Origin: Tulasnella sp. 424
Taxonomy: Eukaryota; Basidiomycota; Agaricomycetes; Cantharellales; Tulasnellaceae
Assembly (NCBI GenBank): GCA_019633425.1
Contig: WSUB01000208.1
Span: forward strand, 1 to 64,000
Direction: 5' to 3'
DNA length: 64,000 nucleotides
Within the stretch, counting starts at the first letter, position 1. Each line of letters begins with the position of its first letter. Shown here piece by piece: positions 41,100 through 52,923 of the stretch. Position numbers and translations under genes: made by a program. The notes beneath the pieces are model-generated. The model did not search any database, was not told where the DNA came from, and saw only the letters and a list, made by a program, of their open reading frames with translations.

Positions 41100-43455
41100 T
41101 CATTCCGCTTCCGCTGGTTCGAGTTCTCGACGGGCGAGAGCGGCACAGTTTGATGCATATGCTGCATCCTCAGTATCTCCGATTTCGTCCAAAATCCCAG
41201 CAGCTTGTCCATAAAGGCGTATTGCATCTTCGTGTTGATCCTGCTCGCGATGGACGTCGGCAAGGCTTATCAGAGTCCAGGCCCTTCCGTATCTGTCGCC
41301 AGTGTCGACACAAAGTTGCAGAGCTTCCGAGAAAAGCTGAACGGCCTGGCTGTACTGTTTTTGAAGTCGATGCACCTTAGCGAGACCGCGCAGAGCAGCG
41401 GCTCTTCCTCGCCTGTCGCCGAGGTTGGTGCAGAGTTGGGCCGACTCGGAGTAGAGCGCAAGGGCTTCGCTGTACTCCTCTTGAAGCCGATGTACTTCAG
41501 CGAGACCGAACAAGGCGTCGGCTTTTCCTTTTTTGTGGCCGGTTTCAGTACAGATTTGGACAGCCTCGGAGTAGAGTCTGACGGCTTCGCTGTACTTTTC
41601 TTGAGACTGATGCGTGGCGGCAAGACTCCACAGGGCGTCGGCTCTTCCTCGTTTGTTGCCGATTTCGGTGTAGATTTGGACGGCCTCCGTGTTGAGCTTA
41701 ACGGCCTCGCTGTAATAGTTTTGAAGCCGATTCACTTCAGCGAGACCTAAGAGAGCAGAGGCTTTCCCTGCGCTGTCAGCAGTCTCCATGCTGATGCCCA
41801 AGGCTTCGGTGAAACATTTTGAGGCGTTGATATAGTCATTCTGTAAATTATGCATGTCTCCCAGTTGCATGAGAAGTTTGGCGGAGCCAGCTCGGGAACC
41901 CGATGGATTTGCCGCCCCCTGCCGATCTGGAACAATCATTGGCTATATGGCGACAGGTCAAATTGCATTCAATTAGCCCCAAAACCGGCACCACTCGCCA
42001 TATGAGTCATTGACTTTCGACACTCCTCAGCCGTTGGCCGCTTGCTGGGATCAATGCTCCAACATGTGATCATTAGCGAGTAAAGTGCCCAGATCAACAC
42101 CATGCTGGCGTGATCGGCGACGGAAGGGAGGTTCCCCTGAATGACGTGTATGAAAACCGCGGAGTCCTTCTGGACGTTTTGAAACGGAATCGAATTTGTC
42201 ATAACCTATTTCAGCCTCAATTGTAACCTTCCATTGAGACACTATCCGGATCTTGGTATACAGTACCTCATAGAATATCCAGCCCAATGCCCAGATATCG
42301 CTCCACAGGCCAGGTTCGTCGTCCATCAACAGCTCTGGAGCAGCCCAGCGGAGCGTAAATTGATTGCCCGTCAGGGTCATGGTACTAGTGGCTTCGCAGA
42401 ACTCCGTCTCAAGCAGCAGTGTAGGCTGAGCTCCGTTTTCGCTTTTCGCGGGTTGCACAGGAGGTTTTTTCTGGGTTAGGTGACGGGCGGACCCGAAGTC
42501 CGTGATGACGGCGCGATATTTTGAATTCACCAACACGTTGGCCTACGCACCACGGAGTTCAGCTTGTCAAGCATCATATCATAGTAACATCCGGACCCAC
42601 CGACTTGAGGTCACCATGGTAGATCGGCGGATTCTGACTATGAAGGTACTCCACCCCTTGCGCCACGTCATCAATCTGGGGTACATCTTGTCAACTATCA
42701 TTCAAAGGATGGTGTCTTGACCTTACCAGCCAGATTCGCTCCGGTATTTCCCAGTCCCCCGAGGCCACAAAGTCCTTTAGATTTCCGTTGTCCGCCCAGG
42801 GAAAGGCCAGCCAGACCCTATCCTCAGACAGATCTTCAACGAATCCTTCAAGCTTGATGACGTTTTCATGCGAAAGCTCGATTAAGAATCCCGCCTCCCT
42901 AAGTGCCAACTGAGAGGACTTAGCGCTGTGCGAGAGCTTGACGCGATAACTTATTCTCACCCCTAATACTCGCTCTTTGTCCTTTCCACTCTCGATCTTC
43001 AGTTTCTTCACCGCTATGGCCTAACATATGGAAGCGAGCTCGGTCAACACCTTGTTGTAGGAAACAAAGTGAGTCTCATTGGAACAGACCTTTCGCTTAG
43101 GTGTTCCACTATCAGACTCGTTCTCGCCTCCGGTTTGAGCGGAGTCGTCCGCGCTACTCTTCGAGGCGGAAGTAGAAGCCAAAAACGCTCGTGAAACCGT
43201 CGCAAATCCTCCGCGAAACTCCGGGCCGGCTTCCGGGAATTCGATCGAGGATGAATCGATTCGCCATTTCGCAAGTTTCTGGAGTTTATCCCTCTACGTA
43301 GAAATAGTCGACGGTAAGCGTTTATTGTTACTCTTCGTGGTTCGGGTGGGACGTACTAATTTGCTACCTGCCAGTGGCTGGGACGGACTGCCAGAATCGG
43401 CGGGATCGGTGTCCTGCGAACCACGGCCGTCGGCGGCGTTATGGTCCACTTGCAT
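41100..43455 (-). CDS. TKL-like protein kinase with C-terminal TPR array, array copy 5
   Basis: Eight exons (minus): 43455-43357, 43293-43090, 43020-42961, 42909-42727, 42675-42601, 42542-42267, 42205-41999 and 41942-41100, giving 648 aa. It starts MQVDHNAADGRG, a variant of the MEVDNN start of the other array copies. Catalytic motifs are intact. The catalytic-loop exon starts IDDVAQGVEYLHS, after an intron ending GTACCCCAG; copy 6 shares this form. Before the GCGAGT donor the last codons are ACT CAT ATG, where the others have TGG ATG. Seven TPRs follow. No disabling change is seen. Confidence 0.84.
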
Positions 43456-43734
43456 CGGATGGTTTAGCGTAAGAGCTCTTGACGATTGGATGGGTCGATA
43501 ATCAAGTAGGAGCTTCGCCGAGGGGAGAGGAAAGCGAAAGGAGATGGTTTCAGGAGGGGGGGGGGGAATCACAGGCCTCATGGACTTACGAAGTCATCTC
43601 CGTTTAGGGGTGGGTTACGTCATCATCAGCTCGAGTAGCCATTTGGCTTCATGCCGTCACCTTTTTTCTCCACCCTTCCCTATTGAAACCGAGCGCTGCG
43701 CACGTCGATAAGTCCTTATTGCAATGGAAGTCAA

Positions 43735-45025
43735 GTTCTCGATGATTTGGCCAACGTCTTGTCAGCCCCAGGGTGTTGCCGCGAAGTCGGACCCTGCGAA
43801 CGCACTGTACTCTACAATCTCGTCGTCACTAGCCCTCCCAAGTCTGTTCATAGCATCCCAGGCCGCTTGCGCTATCTAGAACTAAGATTCCATCCCCAAA
43901 CCAAGAAGATGGCGCAGAGCGCTGGTTACGTTCTGCCGAGTCTCGTTGACCAACGTCCTTCGGACAACGGCAGCTTTATGTCCCGGCCCCGGCGAGGGAG
44001 GAACCCACCCACCAACAAGGCAAAGCCCTTCGACAAGGACAAGGAGACCGTTATTATCGTTTTCGAGAGCGGCTGGGCTGCTGCCGGAATGCTGGAGAGA
44101 ATGAACAAGAAGCATCACAACGTTGTAAATCTCTCGATCTTCGTTCACTCAGTCCACTCTCTAATTCGCCTCGAATCCCACTCTAGGATACTCTGCAGGC
44201 ATTTTAGCTCCCCGGTAGCTGGCGGAACTACTTCCTCTTCACTCAACCCTTCTGTCGCTCACAATTCGAACTCTTGATGCGCGATCATCCAGTCCACTCG
44301 CAACGTCGCCCGACACGAAGCCCGCCGAGTCCCCCCTTCAAAGCCCAACTCCCAGGGCTGACCCTCACAATAAGCGGGTCACCACCGCGGACTCGTCAGA
44401 CATCAAAGGGAACGCCAACGATATGAACATCCCTTAAGATATCTTGGCAGACGCCGTTGGCGCCGAAACTGAGACGTTGGGCATTACAGGTGTCAGAATG
44501 GTGAGGCAGCGAGCGGGATACCATTTTTAAGCGTCTGCGAATTATTGATCATGACATCATACCTTGCCCGCAGCCATTCTTATTTTCAACATTCATCATT
44601 CCAGAAGGAACTTCTCGACATTGAGAAGCCCCGTGAGCGCGTGGTGACCTGCATCGAGTCTACGGCCTTTCCTGACCAAGGCGAGGGGGAAGTTGATCAG
44701 TTGATGCACAAGAGGAAGTCGAGCATTACATCTCTAAGCCTGCGAACATCTAACCCGCGTGATGCTCCCCTTTAGTCGCCGGCGGCGGAGGTCCCAAAGA
44801 CGTCGAATTCTTCGGCAAGCTACACAACCTTCTCAAAGCCGACATTCGCTGGGGGTACCTCTAACCCACCGACAATCTCAAAATCACCACCGTCAAAGCT
44901 CTACCAAAAATCCTGCCCATGCTCCGGCGCCAACCTTTCCAGTACACCGATTCGACGTTCAAAACCAAGACCGTGGTCGAAATGGTGAAAGCCAAAACCG
45001 ACGTGGTCAAGGAGTCTCAGTAACT
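43735..45025 (+). pseudogene. Decayed NDE-type NADH dehydrogenase, unit 5, N-terminal part
   Basis: Blocks: FDKDKETVIIVFESGWAAAGM, then MNKKHHNVV before the retained intron (about 44030-44128), SDIKGNANDMNIP and ERVVTCIESTAFP. The VAGGGGPKDVEFFG region follows in another frame, then TAA at 44862-44864 after TAC CTC. The intron donor after LLHK is damaged here (AGAGGAAGTC, where others have GAGTAAGTC). Confidence 0.85.
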
Positions 45026-45474
45026 CAGTGTGTGCCCCTTAGATTTGTCATTCTCGGGGTTCCAACAGGGCTTGGATTATCTGGCGATCCGTTCCACTTA
45101 CAATGAAGTGAGCTGCAGGAGCCATACTTCCCCAAATCGTCGAAAATGTCGGGGCTGCTTCCAATTTATTATACCTAGCCTGCTCGTTGTCACCCATTTT
45201 CATCGATACACAACCGACTCCATTTTTTTTCATTCCTCCTTAGTTTCATTCCTCCTTGTTCGTATATTCATCCTTTACAACTCTGTACGTCCCTCTGCTC
45301 TGGAGTTCATACTTCGGTCTGCTTGCCCTTCTCCTCTCTCCTCCCATGCTAACGCCTCATAACATCGTGTGTTTAATGTAGCCTGAGAGTGCACGCGGTA
45401 TCTCTGCGCTTTGATTTCTATTCAATAGGGGATAGTCGAGAAGACTCTGGATCCAATGGATGTCCTCATTTACA

Positions 45475-46400
45475 GTGTCTCAGCCCAGCGACAAGGGGAC
45501 TGGTACAGATTTGGACGAGTACGACGTAACGGCTTCGGTGTACTCGGTTTGAACCCGACGCAACATGAGCGAGACCCAACACCGCAGAGGCCTTTCTGCA
45601 TTGTCAGCGATCGGTGCAGAAGTTAGGTGCTTGAATTAAGGGGCTTGACGCGTCGATATAGGCATTCTGTTGTAGATTTATGTATCCCAGCTGGATAAGC
45701 GGCTTAGGAGCGCGACTCCGGGGATCCGATGTGTTCGAAGGCCCCTGCGGGCCTGGAGCAATCATTGACTGAAATCAGAAACAATGGATCGGTTGACAAG
45801 GAAGTCGAGCGGTGTCGCTTTCGCCCGTGCACTGCCACCTCGTACCCACCGACAGCTCAAGTCGCGACTTAAGAGGCCCGATACTCGATTGCCTTCTCGA
45901 TCAAATAGACATGAAGGAAGAGCTCGAGAAGAAACTCGCGAGTTGCCCGGAGAGAAGAGTGGGTTGCCCGAGGGTCCTAAAGGTAAAGCCAGCATACGTG
46001 ATGCAGGTCTCTTTTGTCAAGACGTCATGCTAAGAGAGTTTTTTTATCATAAGAATGCCGAGGAGCTCGAATAGATCGTCCAGCTGCTGGACAACGCTAG
46101 CCAGATCTGTCGATTTCATTACAGCCATTAGGAAGCTTGGCGTGTATCTGAGGGTTCGGATAAAGCTATCGCCGACTTAGCCTTCATAAACGGAAACTTG
46201 TCTGTTCTCCACGTCTTGAGGCAGCTGACCTTAATTATTTCGAGCGTGCGCGTGTAGTTCGCCTCTGGCGTTGTCGCGAATTTCCTTTTCTAAAAGAGTG
46301 CATGCATTTCGTCGCTGTTCTCGTTGAGGAATACGACTTCGGTGTTGAGCGACTGGTTGAAGGTGAAGCTTTTCGGACAGTCAGTAGCATTCGGATTTCC
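45475..46400. pseudogene. Collapsed half-unit in unit 5: TPR remnant (minus) plus NDE C-terminal remnant (plus)
   Basis: About 45475-45770 on the minus strand matches the TPR remnant of unit 4: the MIAPG start of the TPR exon near 45765, then YINLQQNAYIDAS. From about 45790 to 46400 on the plus strand the C-terminal NDE remnant follows (KEELEKKLAS, LREFF, FSLRNTTSVLSDW). Both are more damaged than in unit 4. Their shared position shows that units 4 and 5 descend from one composite ancestor. Confidence 0.75.
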
Positions 46401-47061
46401 TGGAAGCTTTTAGCGGTTGACATTGGCAGACTGGCCTTATTAACAGCGACGTAAGTCGCGAGAGCCGTGACTAACTCAATCGAAATATGTCCGGCACATC
46501 CAAGGCTGGTAGTCTATCTACTATACGCGTTCCTCGTCATTCATCTCATCCGTAGACAGTAGACTTTGTTTTCGCAACTTTCCTTTCCTTTATTTCCTTC
46601 TTCCTTTGTTATTCTTCGTTTCTCCGTGCTAGCTGTCCTTGAATAAGCCCCAGTGGACTTCGTGCAAATATAGGGGAAACAATCTCGAAAATCCAGTTCG
46701 CCATCCGGTATTATAGTGCCAGTGCCCGTGACACTTATTCCAGCGCTTTACACTTAGCCCGACTCAGACGCCAAAGGATAAGTAGTAGTGGAATCACCTA
46801 CAGACTCGAACGTACTTACACTTCATCCCCCCAAGAGATGTCACTTTGGAGCGGCTCCATCCGACCGGCGTAGTCAAGAGGAGAGGAAGGTAATGAGCTC
46901 AGCGCATTTTGGCAGACTGTCCGGACAGCGGGAGGTAGCTAGTCGGTTCGAATGCGGTGCGGGAACAAGATGCAATCGAGACGCACTGAGGATCGGCATC
47001 TTCGCCGACAAGATACATCGCTCAGAAACTTGTATAAAAGCATACATTACATACACTATAG

Positions 47062-49472
47062 TCATGTATCAAAAAACATATCTCGGTCGGTCGCGAAATC
47101 TCTCCGTGAAACATATTCCGCCTCCGCTGGTTTGAGTTTCCGACGGGAGCGAGCGGCGCGCTTTGACACAATTGCTGCATCGTGAGTATCTCCGATTTCT
47201 TCCAAGATTCCAGCAGCTTGTTCATAAAGGTGTGTTGCGTCTTCGTGCTGATCCTGGTCGCGATGGACGTCCGCAAGGCCGATCAGATCCCAGGCGCTGT
47301 CGTATCTGTTGCCGCCGTCGATATGAATTTGCAGAGCTTCTGAGAAGAGCTGAAAGGCCTGGCTGTACTCTTTTTGAAGTCGATGTACCACAGCGAGACC
47401 GAATAGAGCTGAGGCTGTTCCTCTTCTGTCGCCGAGGTTGGTGCAGATTTGGACGACCTCGGAGTAGAGGGTAACGGCTTCGCTGTACTCCTTTTGATCC
47501 CGATGCACCTCAGCGAGACCAAACAAGGCGTCGGCTTTTCCTTTTTTGTCGCCGATTTCGGTGCAGATTTGGACAACTTCGGAGTAAAATCTGACGGCTT
47601 CGCTGTACTTCGCTTGAGACTGATGCGTGGTGGCAAGACTCCACAGGGCGTCGGCTCTTCCTTGTTTGTTCCCGATGTCGGTGTAGATTTGGACGGCCTC
47701 CGTACTGAGCTTTACGGCCTCGTTGTCATTGTTTTGAAGCCGATTTACTTCAGCGAGACCAAAGAGAGCGCTGGCTTTCCCTGCGCTGTCTGCGGTCTCC
47801 ATGCATATCCCCAAGGCTTCGGTGTAGAGTTTTGACGCACTGATATAGTCGTTCTGAACAATATGCATGTCTCCCATTTTGAGAAGAAGTTGAGGAGAGC
47901 GAGTTTGCGAACCCGATGTATTTGTTGCCTGGTGCCGATCCGGAACAATCATTGGCTATATGGCGACAGGTCAAATTGCATTCAAGTAACCCCAAAACCA
48001 GCGCCACTCGCCATCCAATGCATTGACTTTCGACACTCATCAGCCGTTGGCCGCTTGCTGGGATCGATGCTCCAACAGGTGATCATTAGCGAATAAAGTG
48101 CACGCATCAACACCATCCTGGTGTGGTCAGCGACGGAAGGGAGGTTGCCCTGGATGACGTGTATGAAAACCGCGGAGTCCTTTTGGACATTTTGAAATGG
48201 AATTGAATTTGTCATAACCTATTTCAGCCTTGATTGTAAGCTTCTATTAAGAGAATATCCAAATTTTGGTGTACAGCACCTCATAAAATATCCAGCCCAG
48301 CGCCCAGATATCACTCCACAGGCCAGGTTCGTCATCCATCAACAACTCTGGAGCAGCCCAGCGGAGCGTAAATTGATTGCCCGTCAGGGTCATGGTACCA
48401 GTGGTTTCGCAAAACTCCGTCTCAAGCAACAGTGTTGGCTGCGCTCCGCTTTCGCTTTTCGCGGGTTGCACAGGAGATTTTTTCTGGGCTAGGCGACGGG
48501 CGGACCCAAAGTCCGTGATGACGGCGCGGTATTTTGAATTCACCAACACGTTGGCCTACGCACCACAGAGTTCAGTACGCCAAAGCGTCATATCAGAATA
48601 ACATCCGAACCCACCGACTTGAGGTCACCATGGTAGATCGGGGGATTCTGACTATGAAGGTACTCCACCGCTCTCGCCACGTCATCAATCTGGGGTACAT
48701 CTTGTCAACTATCACTCGAAGGGTGGTGTCTTGACCTTACAAGCCAGATTCGTTCCGGTATTTCCCAGTCGGCTGAGGCGACAAAGTCCTTTAAATTTCC
48801 GTTGTCCGCCCAGGGAAAGACCAGCCAGACCCTATCCTCCGACAGATCTTCAACAAATCCTTCAAGCTCCATGAGGTTTTCATGAGAAAGTTCGGTTAAG
48901 AATCCGGCTTCCCTCAGTGCCAACTGAGAAGACTTAGCGCTGTGCGAGAGCTTGACGCGATGGGATAACTTATTCTCACCCCTAATATTCGCTCTTTGTC
49001 CTTTCCACTCTCGATCTTCAGTTTCTTCACCGCTATGGCCTAACATATGGAAGCCAGCTCGGTCAACGACTTGTTGTAGGAAACAAAGTGAGTCCCATTG
49101 GAACAGACCTTTCGCTTAGGTGTTCCGCTATCAGACTCGTTCTCGCCTCCGGTTCGAGCTGACTCGTCCCCCCTACTTTTCGAGGCGGAAGTAGAAACCA
49201 AAAACGCCCGTGAAACCGTCGCAAATCCTCCACGAAACTCCGGGCCGTCTTCCGGGAATTCGATCGAGGACGAATCGATTCGCCATTCCGCAAGTTTTTG
49301 GAGTTTGTCCCTCTATGTAGATGGGCTATGGTAAGCGTTTACTATTATTCCACGCGGTTCGGGTGGGACGTACTAATTTGCTACCTGCCAGTGGCTGGGA
49401 CGGACTGCTAGAATCTCCTGGATCGGACTGCTGCGGACCACGGCCGTCGGCGTCGTTATTGTCCACTTCCAT
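47062..49472 (-). CDS. TKL-like protein kinase with C-terminal TPR array, array copy 6 (extended C-terminus)
   Basis: Eight exons (minus): 49472-49374, 49312-49109, 49039-48980, 48923-48741, 48689-48615, 48555-48280, 48218-48012 and 47955-47062, giving 665 aa. The kinase motifs are intact. The kinase/TPR donor is GCGAGT. The donor after exon 6 is GTGCTG, where the others have GTACTG or similar. Where most other array copies end AEAE-stop, a 1-bp deletion near 47113 (ACATATTCC where the others have ACATCATTCC) removes the stop. This adds 17 residues (YVSRRDFATDRDMFFDT) read from the conserved 3' flank. It is the last copy, at the right edge of the array. Confidence 0.83.
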
Positions 49473-49734
49473 CGGATGGTTTAGTGTAAGAGGGATTGCC
49501 GATTGGATGGATCGATGATCAAGTAGGAGCTTCGCCGAGGGGAGAGGAAAGCGAATGGAGATGGTTTCAGGACGGGGGGGAACCCCAGGCCTCATAATCT
49601 TACTAAGCCATCGTTTAGGGGTGCGTTACATCATCAGCTCGAGGTGAGCCATTTAGCTTCACTCATGCCGTCACCTTTTTTCTCCACCCTTCCCTATTGA
49701 CTCCAAACGCTGCGCACGTCGATAAGTATTGCAA

Positions 49735-50985
49735 TCGAAGTCAAGTTCTCGTCGATTTGGCCAACGTCTTGTCAGCCCCAGGGTGTTACCGCGAAGTCTG
49801 ACCCTGCGAACGCACTCTACTCTACAATCTCGTCGTCACTAGCCCTCCCAAGTCCGTTCATAGCCTCCCAGGCCGCTTGCGCTATCGAGAACTAAAATTC
49901 CATCCCCAAACCATGCGTCCTCTGGATAACGACAACTTTTTATGCACCCTGCGAGCGAGGAAACTCACCCACCGGCACGGAAAAGTCCTTCGACAAGCTT
50001 GTTTCTGGGAGCGGCCGGGCTGCTGCCGGCATGCCGGAAAGAATGAACAAGAAGCATCACAACGTTCTGAGTCTCTCGATCTTGGTTCGCCCAGTCCACT
50101 CTCTAATTCGCCTCGAATCCCACCCTCGGATACACTGCACGGATTTTAGGTCCTCGATGTTTGGCCAAACTACTTCCTCTTCACTCACTCCTTGCGTCGC
50201 TCGCAATTGGAACTCTTGATGCCTGATCATATCTACTCGCGACATCGCCCAACACAAAGCCCGCCGAGTCCCCACCTTCAAAGCCCAAGCTCCCAAGGTC
50301 GGCCCTCACAACAAGCGGGTCACCACCGCGGAGTCATCTGATGTCAAAGGAAATGCAAACGATATGAACATTTCTTAAGCTATTTTGGCGTACGCCTTCG
50401 GCGCCGAAACTGAGACGTTGGGCATTACAGATGTCAGAATGGTAAGGCAGCGAGCGGGATACCTTTTAGTGTCTGCGAATTATTGATCATAACATAATAC
50501 CTTACCCATAGCCATTCTTATTTTCAACACTCCTAATTCCGAAAGGAACTTCTCGACATTGAGAAGCCCCGCGAGCGGCGAGCACGTTGTGACCTGCATC
50601 GAGTTCGCGGCCTTTCCTGACCAAAACGAGGAAGAAGTCGATCTATTGATGCGCAAGAGTAAGTCGAGCATTGCACCTCTAAGTCTGTCATCGTCCAACC
50701 CGCGTGTATGCTACCCTTTAGTCGCCAGCGGCAGAAGTCCCAGAGGCGTCGAATTCTTCGGCGAACTGCAAAACCTTATCAAAGACGACATCCGCTCGTG
50801 GTATCTCTAACTCACTGACAAGCTCAAACTCACCGCCGTCCAAGCTCTGTCAAATATTCGGCCCACGGTTCCCCGCGAACACATCCAGTACACCGATTCA
50901 ACCCTCAAGGATCATAACCAAGACCGTGGTCGAGGTGTTAAATGACAAAGCCGGCGTGGTCAAGAACGAGAAGGGAGGTCTAAGT
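49735..50985 (+). pseudogene. Decayed NDE-type NADH dehydrogenase, unit 6 (truncated)
   Basis: Blocks: MPERMNKKHHNVLSLS (50031-50078), ERRARCDLHR/EHVVTCIEFAAFPDQNEEEVD (50570-50645), VASGRSPRGVEFFGELQN, and TAA at 50808-50810 at the shared codon. This copy is the most diverged. It lost the GSGWAAAG frame by a deletion and has no C-terminal part. After about 50990 it jumps into the pyrimidine-rich spacer, and the array ends near 51130. Confidence 0.83.
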
Positions 50986-51130
50986 AACTCGGATGCACAA
51001 CCGACTCCATTTTTGCTACCTACCTTTTCTTCATTCTCTATTTAGTTCTCTATCCTCCTTGCTAGTATCTGCGTCCCCTCCGTGTATGCCCTTTGCTCTG
51101 GAGCTCTTACTTCGGCCTGCTTGCCCCTTG

Positions 51131-51654
51131 CAAACGACCCTCCAGCCAACATCGACTTGACCGCACAATGGGGGCCCGGCCCGTTCACCATACAAGGTAA
51201 TTGCTGATCCGATCCGAGCCAACCGGCACTTTACTGTCTATCTCATGCACCGGACCAACTCCAAGAGTGAAGATTCTTGAGGCGCTCGCGAGCTCGAGCT
51301 AGCAAGCGGGCCAAAGCGAGCTGAGCTTCCGGGCTTGAGCTCGGCCGCACCACCTGAGTTGGCCCGAGCCTGAAGCCCGCTCCGGTACAACACTATCTAA
51401 GGCAAGTCGATTGGGGAGCAGAAATCGAGCCCTCCCTGACTAGGCCGTCATGTTTGATAGCCAAAAACATTGGCAAATCCGTTCCTCGCCGGCTGTCGCC
51501 GAGACATCATCTTGACTCTCAGTCGCAAGTCTCCTTTCATGGCGTTCCCCGACTCAGCGCTCCTTGTTTCAACACCGATTCATTTATTCTGAGTATTGGT
51601 ATCACATGGGGAGCCAAGCGGCCAAGTTCTGTACTGATAGCTTGGTTCCGCATT
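51131..51654. other. Array right edge with an imperfect hairpin
   Basis: Past the last repeat unit there is no gene. A GC-rich patch at about 51280-51390 is full of GAGCTC-like words. It contains an imperfect inverted repeat: the arm 51330-51346 (CGGGCTTGAGCTCGGCC) and the arm 51361-51379 (GGCCCGAGCCTGAAGCCCG), with a 14-nt loop. It could be a short foldback or MITE-like remnant. No target-site duplication was identified. Confidence 0.4.
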
Positions 51655-52420
51655 CTAGAGTTTGCTGAGCGTGGTATCGGCGTCGGTGTTGGTAAGCCCA
51701 CGGCCGGGCTCCTTCTGTAGGAGATCGTCATAACGTGTAAGCGACCGCTCAATGTAGTACGTTCCAGGAACACGTGCCTCGAGACTAACGACCTTGAGGT
51801 CATCCAGGATCAATACGTAGCGTGCAGTGCGGACACCCATACCCATTGCGGTCAAATCGACTGAAAGTCCCATGGATTCAGACCACTTAGCATAGGTATC
51901 ACTAATTGCTACGATCTAAAATAGGAAGATTTTTCAGATTGTTGATAAAATGAGCAGGTAAACTATTCCTCGTCACCTTGTCCTTAAGGCCCTGTGCGGT
52001 CGCCCAACCACTCATCACGAATACGTCATTGGCGGCCAGGACGTAGATATCATCAACGCCCTTTGCCTTGAACTCTTCATATTTAGCAAGATAAGGAGGA
52101 AGGTGGTTGACGTGACACGTTGGCTAGTTCCTGATACAGTTAGTGCAGGTTCGATTAGGACGTTGATTCTTGGGACGTACGGTAAATGCTCCAGGAACGG
52201 AAACAATGACTACCTTCTTGCCCTTGAACGCGTCTGTTGTGAGCTCCCTGGCTATGGAAATTAGCCCCGCCAGTGTTCAGCGTCGCAAGATCCATCCAGT
52301 ACATCACGTCCATCACAACGCACGAACGCCACAAGCAAGCTTGTCTTCAAGTTCAGGTCCCCACTGGATGTTCTTGAATTGTCCAGCAGGAACGGTATCT
52401 CCCACTATGATGCTCTTCAT
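51655..52420 (-). CDS. Peroxiredoxin, Prx5/AhpE-like type II (Ahp1/Asp f 3 family)
   Basis: This is a thiol peroxidase that reduces hydroperoxides and is probably cytosolic or peroxisomal. Exons (minus): 52420-52324, 52251-52181, 52123-51977, 51915-51772 and 51714-51655, giving 172 aa, the family length. Seen in order: MKSIIVGDTVPAGQFKNI, ELEDKLACGV, FKGKKVVIVSVPGAFT|PTCHVNHLPPYL (the peroxidatic cysteine follows AFTPT), GVDDIYVLAANDVFVMSGW, and MGLSVDLTAMGMGVRTARYVLILDDL (given in pieces: catalytic Arg in GVRTARY). The end is LTNTDADTTLSKL. The last intron (GTTCCT...CTACAG, 57 nt) is my inference. Without it the frame stays open and adds 19 residues before the same C-terminus, so both readings end at the same stop. 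A WAT sequence after MSGW replaces the commoner GR. Confidence 0.87.
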
Positions 52421-52923
52421 AGTTTAGTCGTGTATCACGGGTCGTGTTCCAGTCAAAATGAAACACTTGAGATTGGCTCACCATTTTTTCTTTGTACTAT
52501 ACATATCTCCTCAGAAAAGCTCGTGGTGAGACATAGAGGAAAAGCCCTTACCGTTACTTTGATTTATGAATTATCAAGGTGGAGTCAAGTTCGGTTGTTG
52601 GGGAACGCGGTCAATCCCGCAACAAACCGGTCCAAACCTGAAGGGACTGAAGTTCTACGGTCCTCACAATCTGGACTGGACGCGCTCCTCACATCTATGG
52701 TTACTCCATACACACCAAGATCCCAATCACGAACAGCCCATTTGGGCCTCTCGTCGAAACAGCTCTCAAAGGTTGGTACTCATCGCGAAGTTTGACGCGT
52801 CTTTTGATCGAACTCGTCCTTTTGCAGGTCACAGGGACCATAGCAAATGTTCGTCGTAATAGGCAGCTCAAGTCAGGAGATGTCCTTGAGGAAGAGAGGG
52901 AAGAACCAAGGGTCAATGGGAGA
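52421..52923. promoter_or_regulatory. Divergent region between the peroxiredoxin and GCP2 genes
   Basis: About 0.5 kb between head-to-head starts. Frames such as 52566-52859 have no family match. The GCP2 start may lie further left than annotated: the frame stays open upstream to 52792, and a TTTTGCAG acceptor-like site at 52830 could join a missed first exon. Confidence 0.4.

Larger units (their letters stand above)
17865..51130. repeat. Tandem array of six units (kinase-TPR gene plus dead NADH dehydrogenase)
   Basis: Six direct repeats begin at a shared segment (AATAAGCC...CAGTGGACTT) near 17865, 23637, 28977, 34478, 40648 and 46638. Spacings are about 5.77, 5.34, 5.50, 6.17 and 5.99 kb; the last unit is about 4.5 kb. 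Unit order is: a 3' flank with a conserved ACATGCATTACATACAC tract; the kinase-TPR gene (minus); about 270 bp of divergent spacer holding the kinase promoter; a decayed NDE copy (plus); pyrimidine-rich 3'-UTR-like sequence; and, in units 4 and 5, a second TPR remnant followed by a C-terminal NDE remnant. Unit 1 keeps only the NDE part of that second half. The stretches between listed genes inside the array contain only these flanks, for example 23330-24109, 28540-29449, 34040-34938, 40335-41099 and 46400-47061. No transposase or long terminal repeat is visible. Confidence 0.9.

Noticed and set aside
43747..44277. A 176-codon plus-strand frame in unit 5 as a real gene
   Set aside because: It spans the decayed NDE start and runs through the retained intron; only the middle (ETVIIVFESGWAAAGM) matches the dehydrogenase, so it is a pseudogene frame.
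17865..51130. Classical NLR (NB-ARC or NACHT) genes
   Set aside because: The domain before the TPRs has kinase motifs (AVK, HGDLK, DFG, APE) and no NTPase Walker motifs.
17865..51130. Array amplified by a transposon or retroposition
   Set aside because: No transposase, reverse transcriptase or long terminal repeats are seen, and the dead copies keep introns. Unequal crossing-over fits better.
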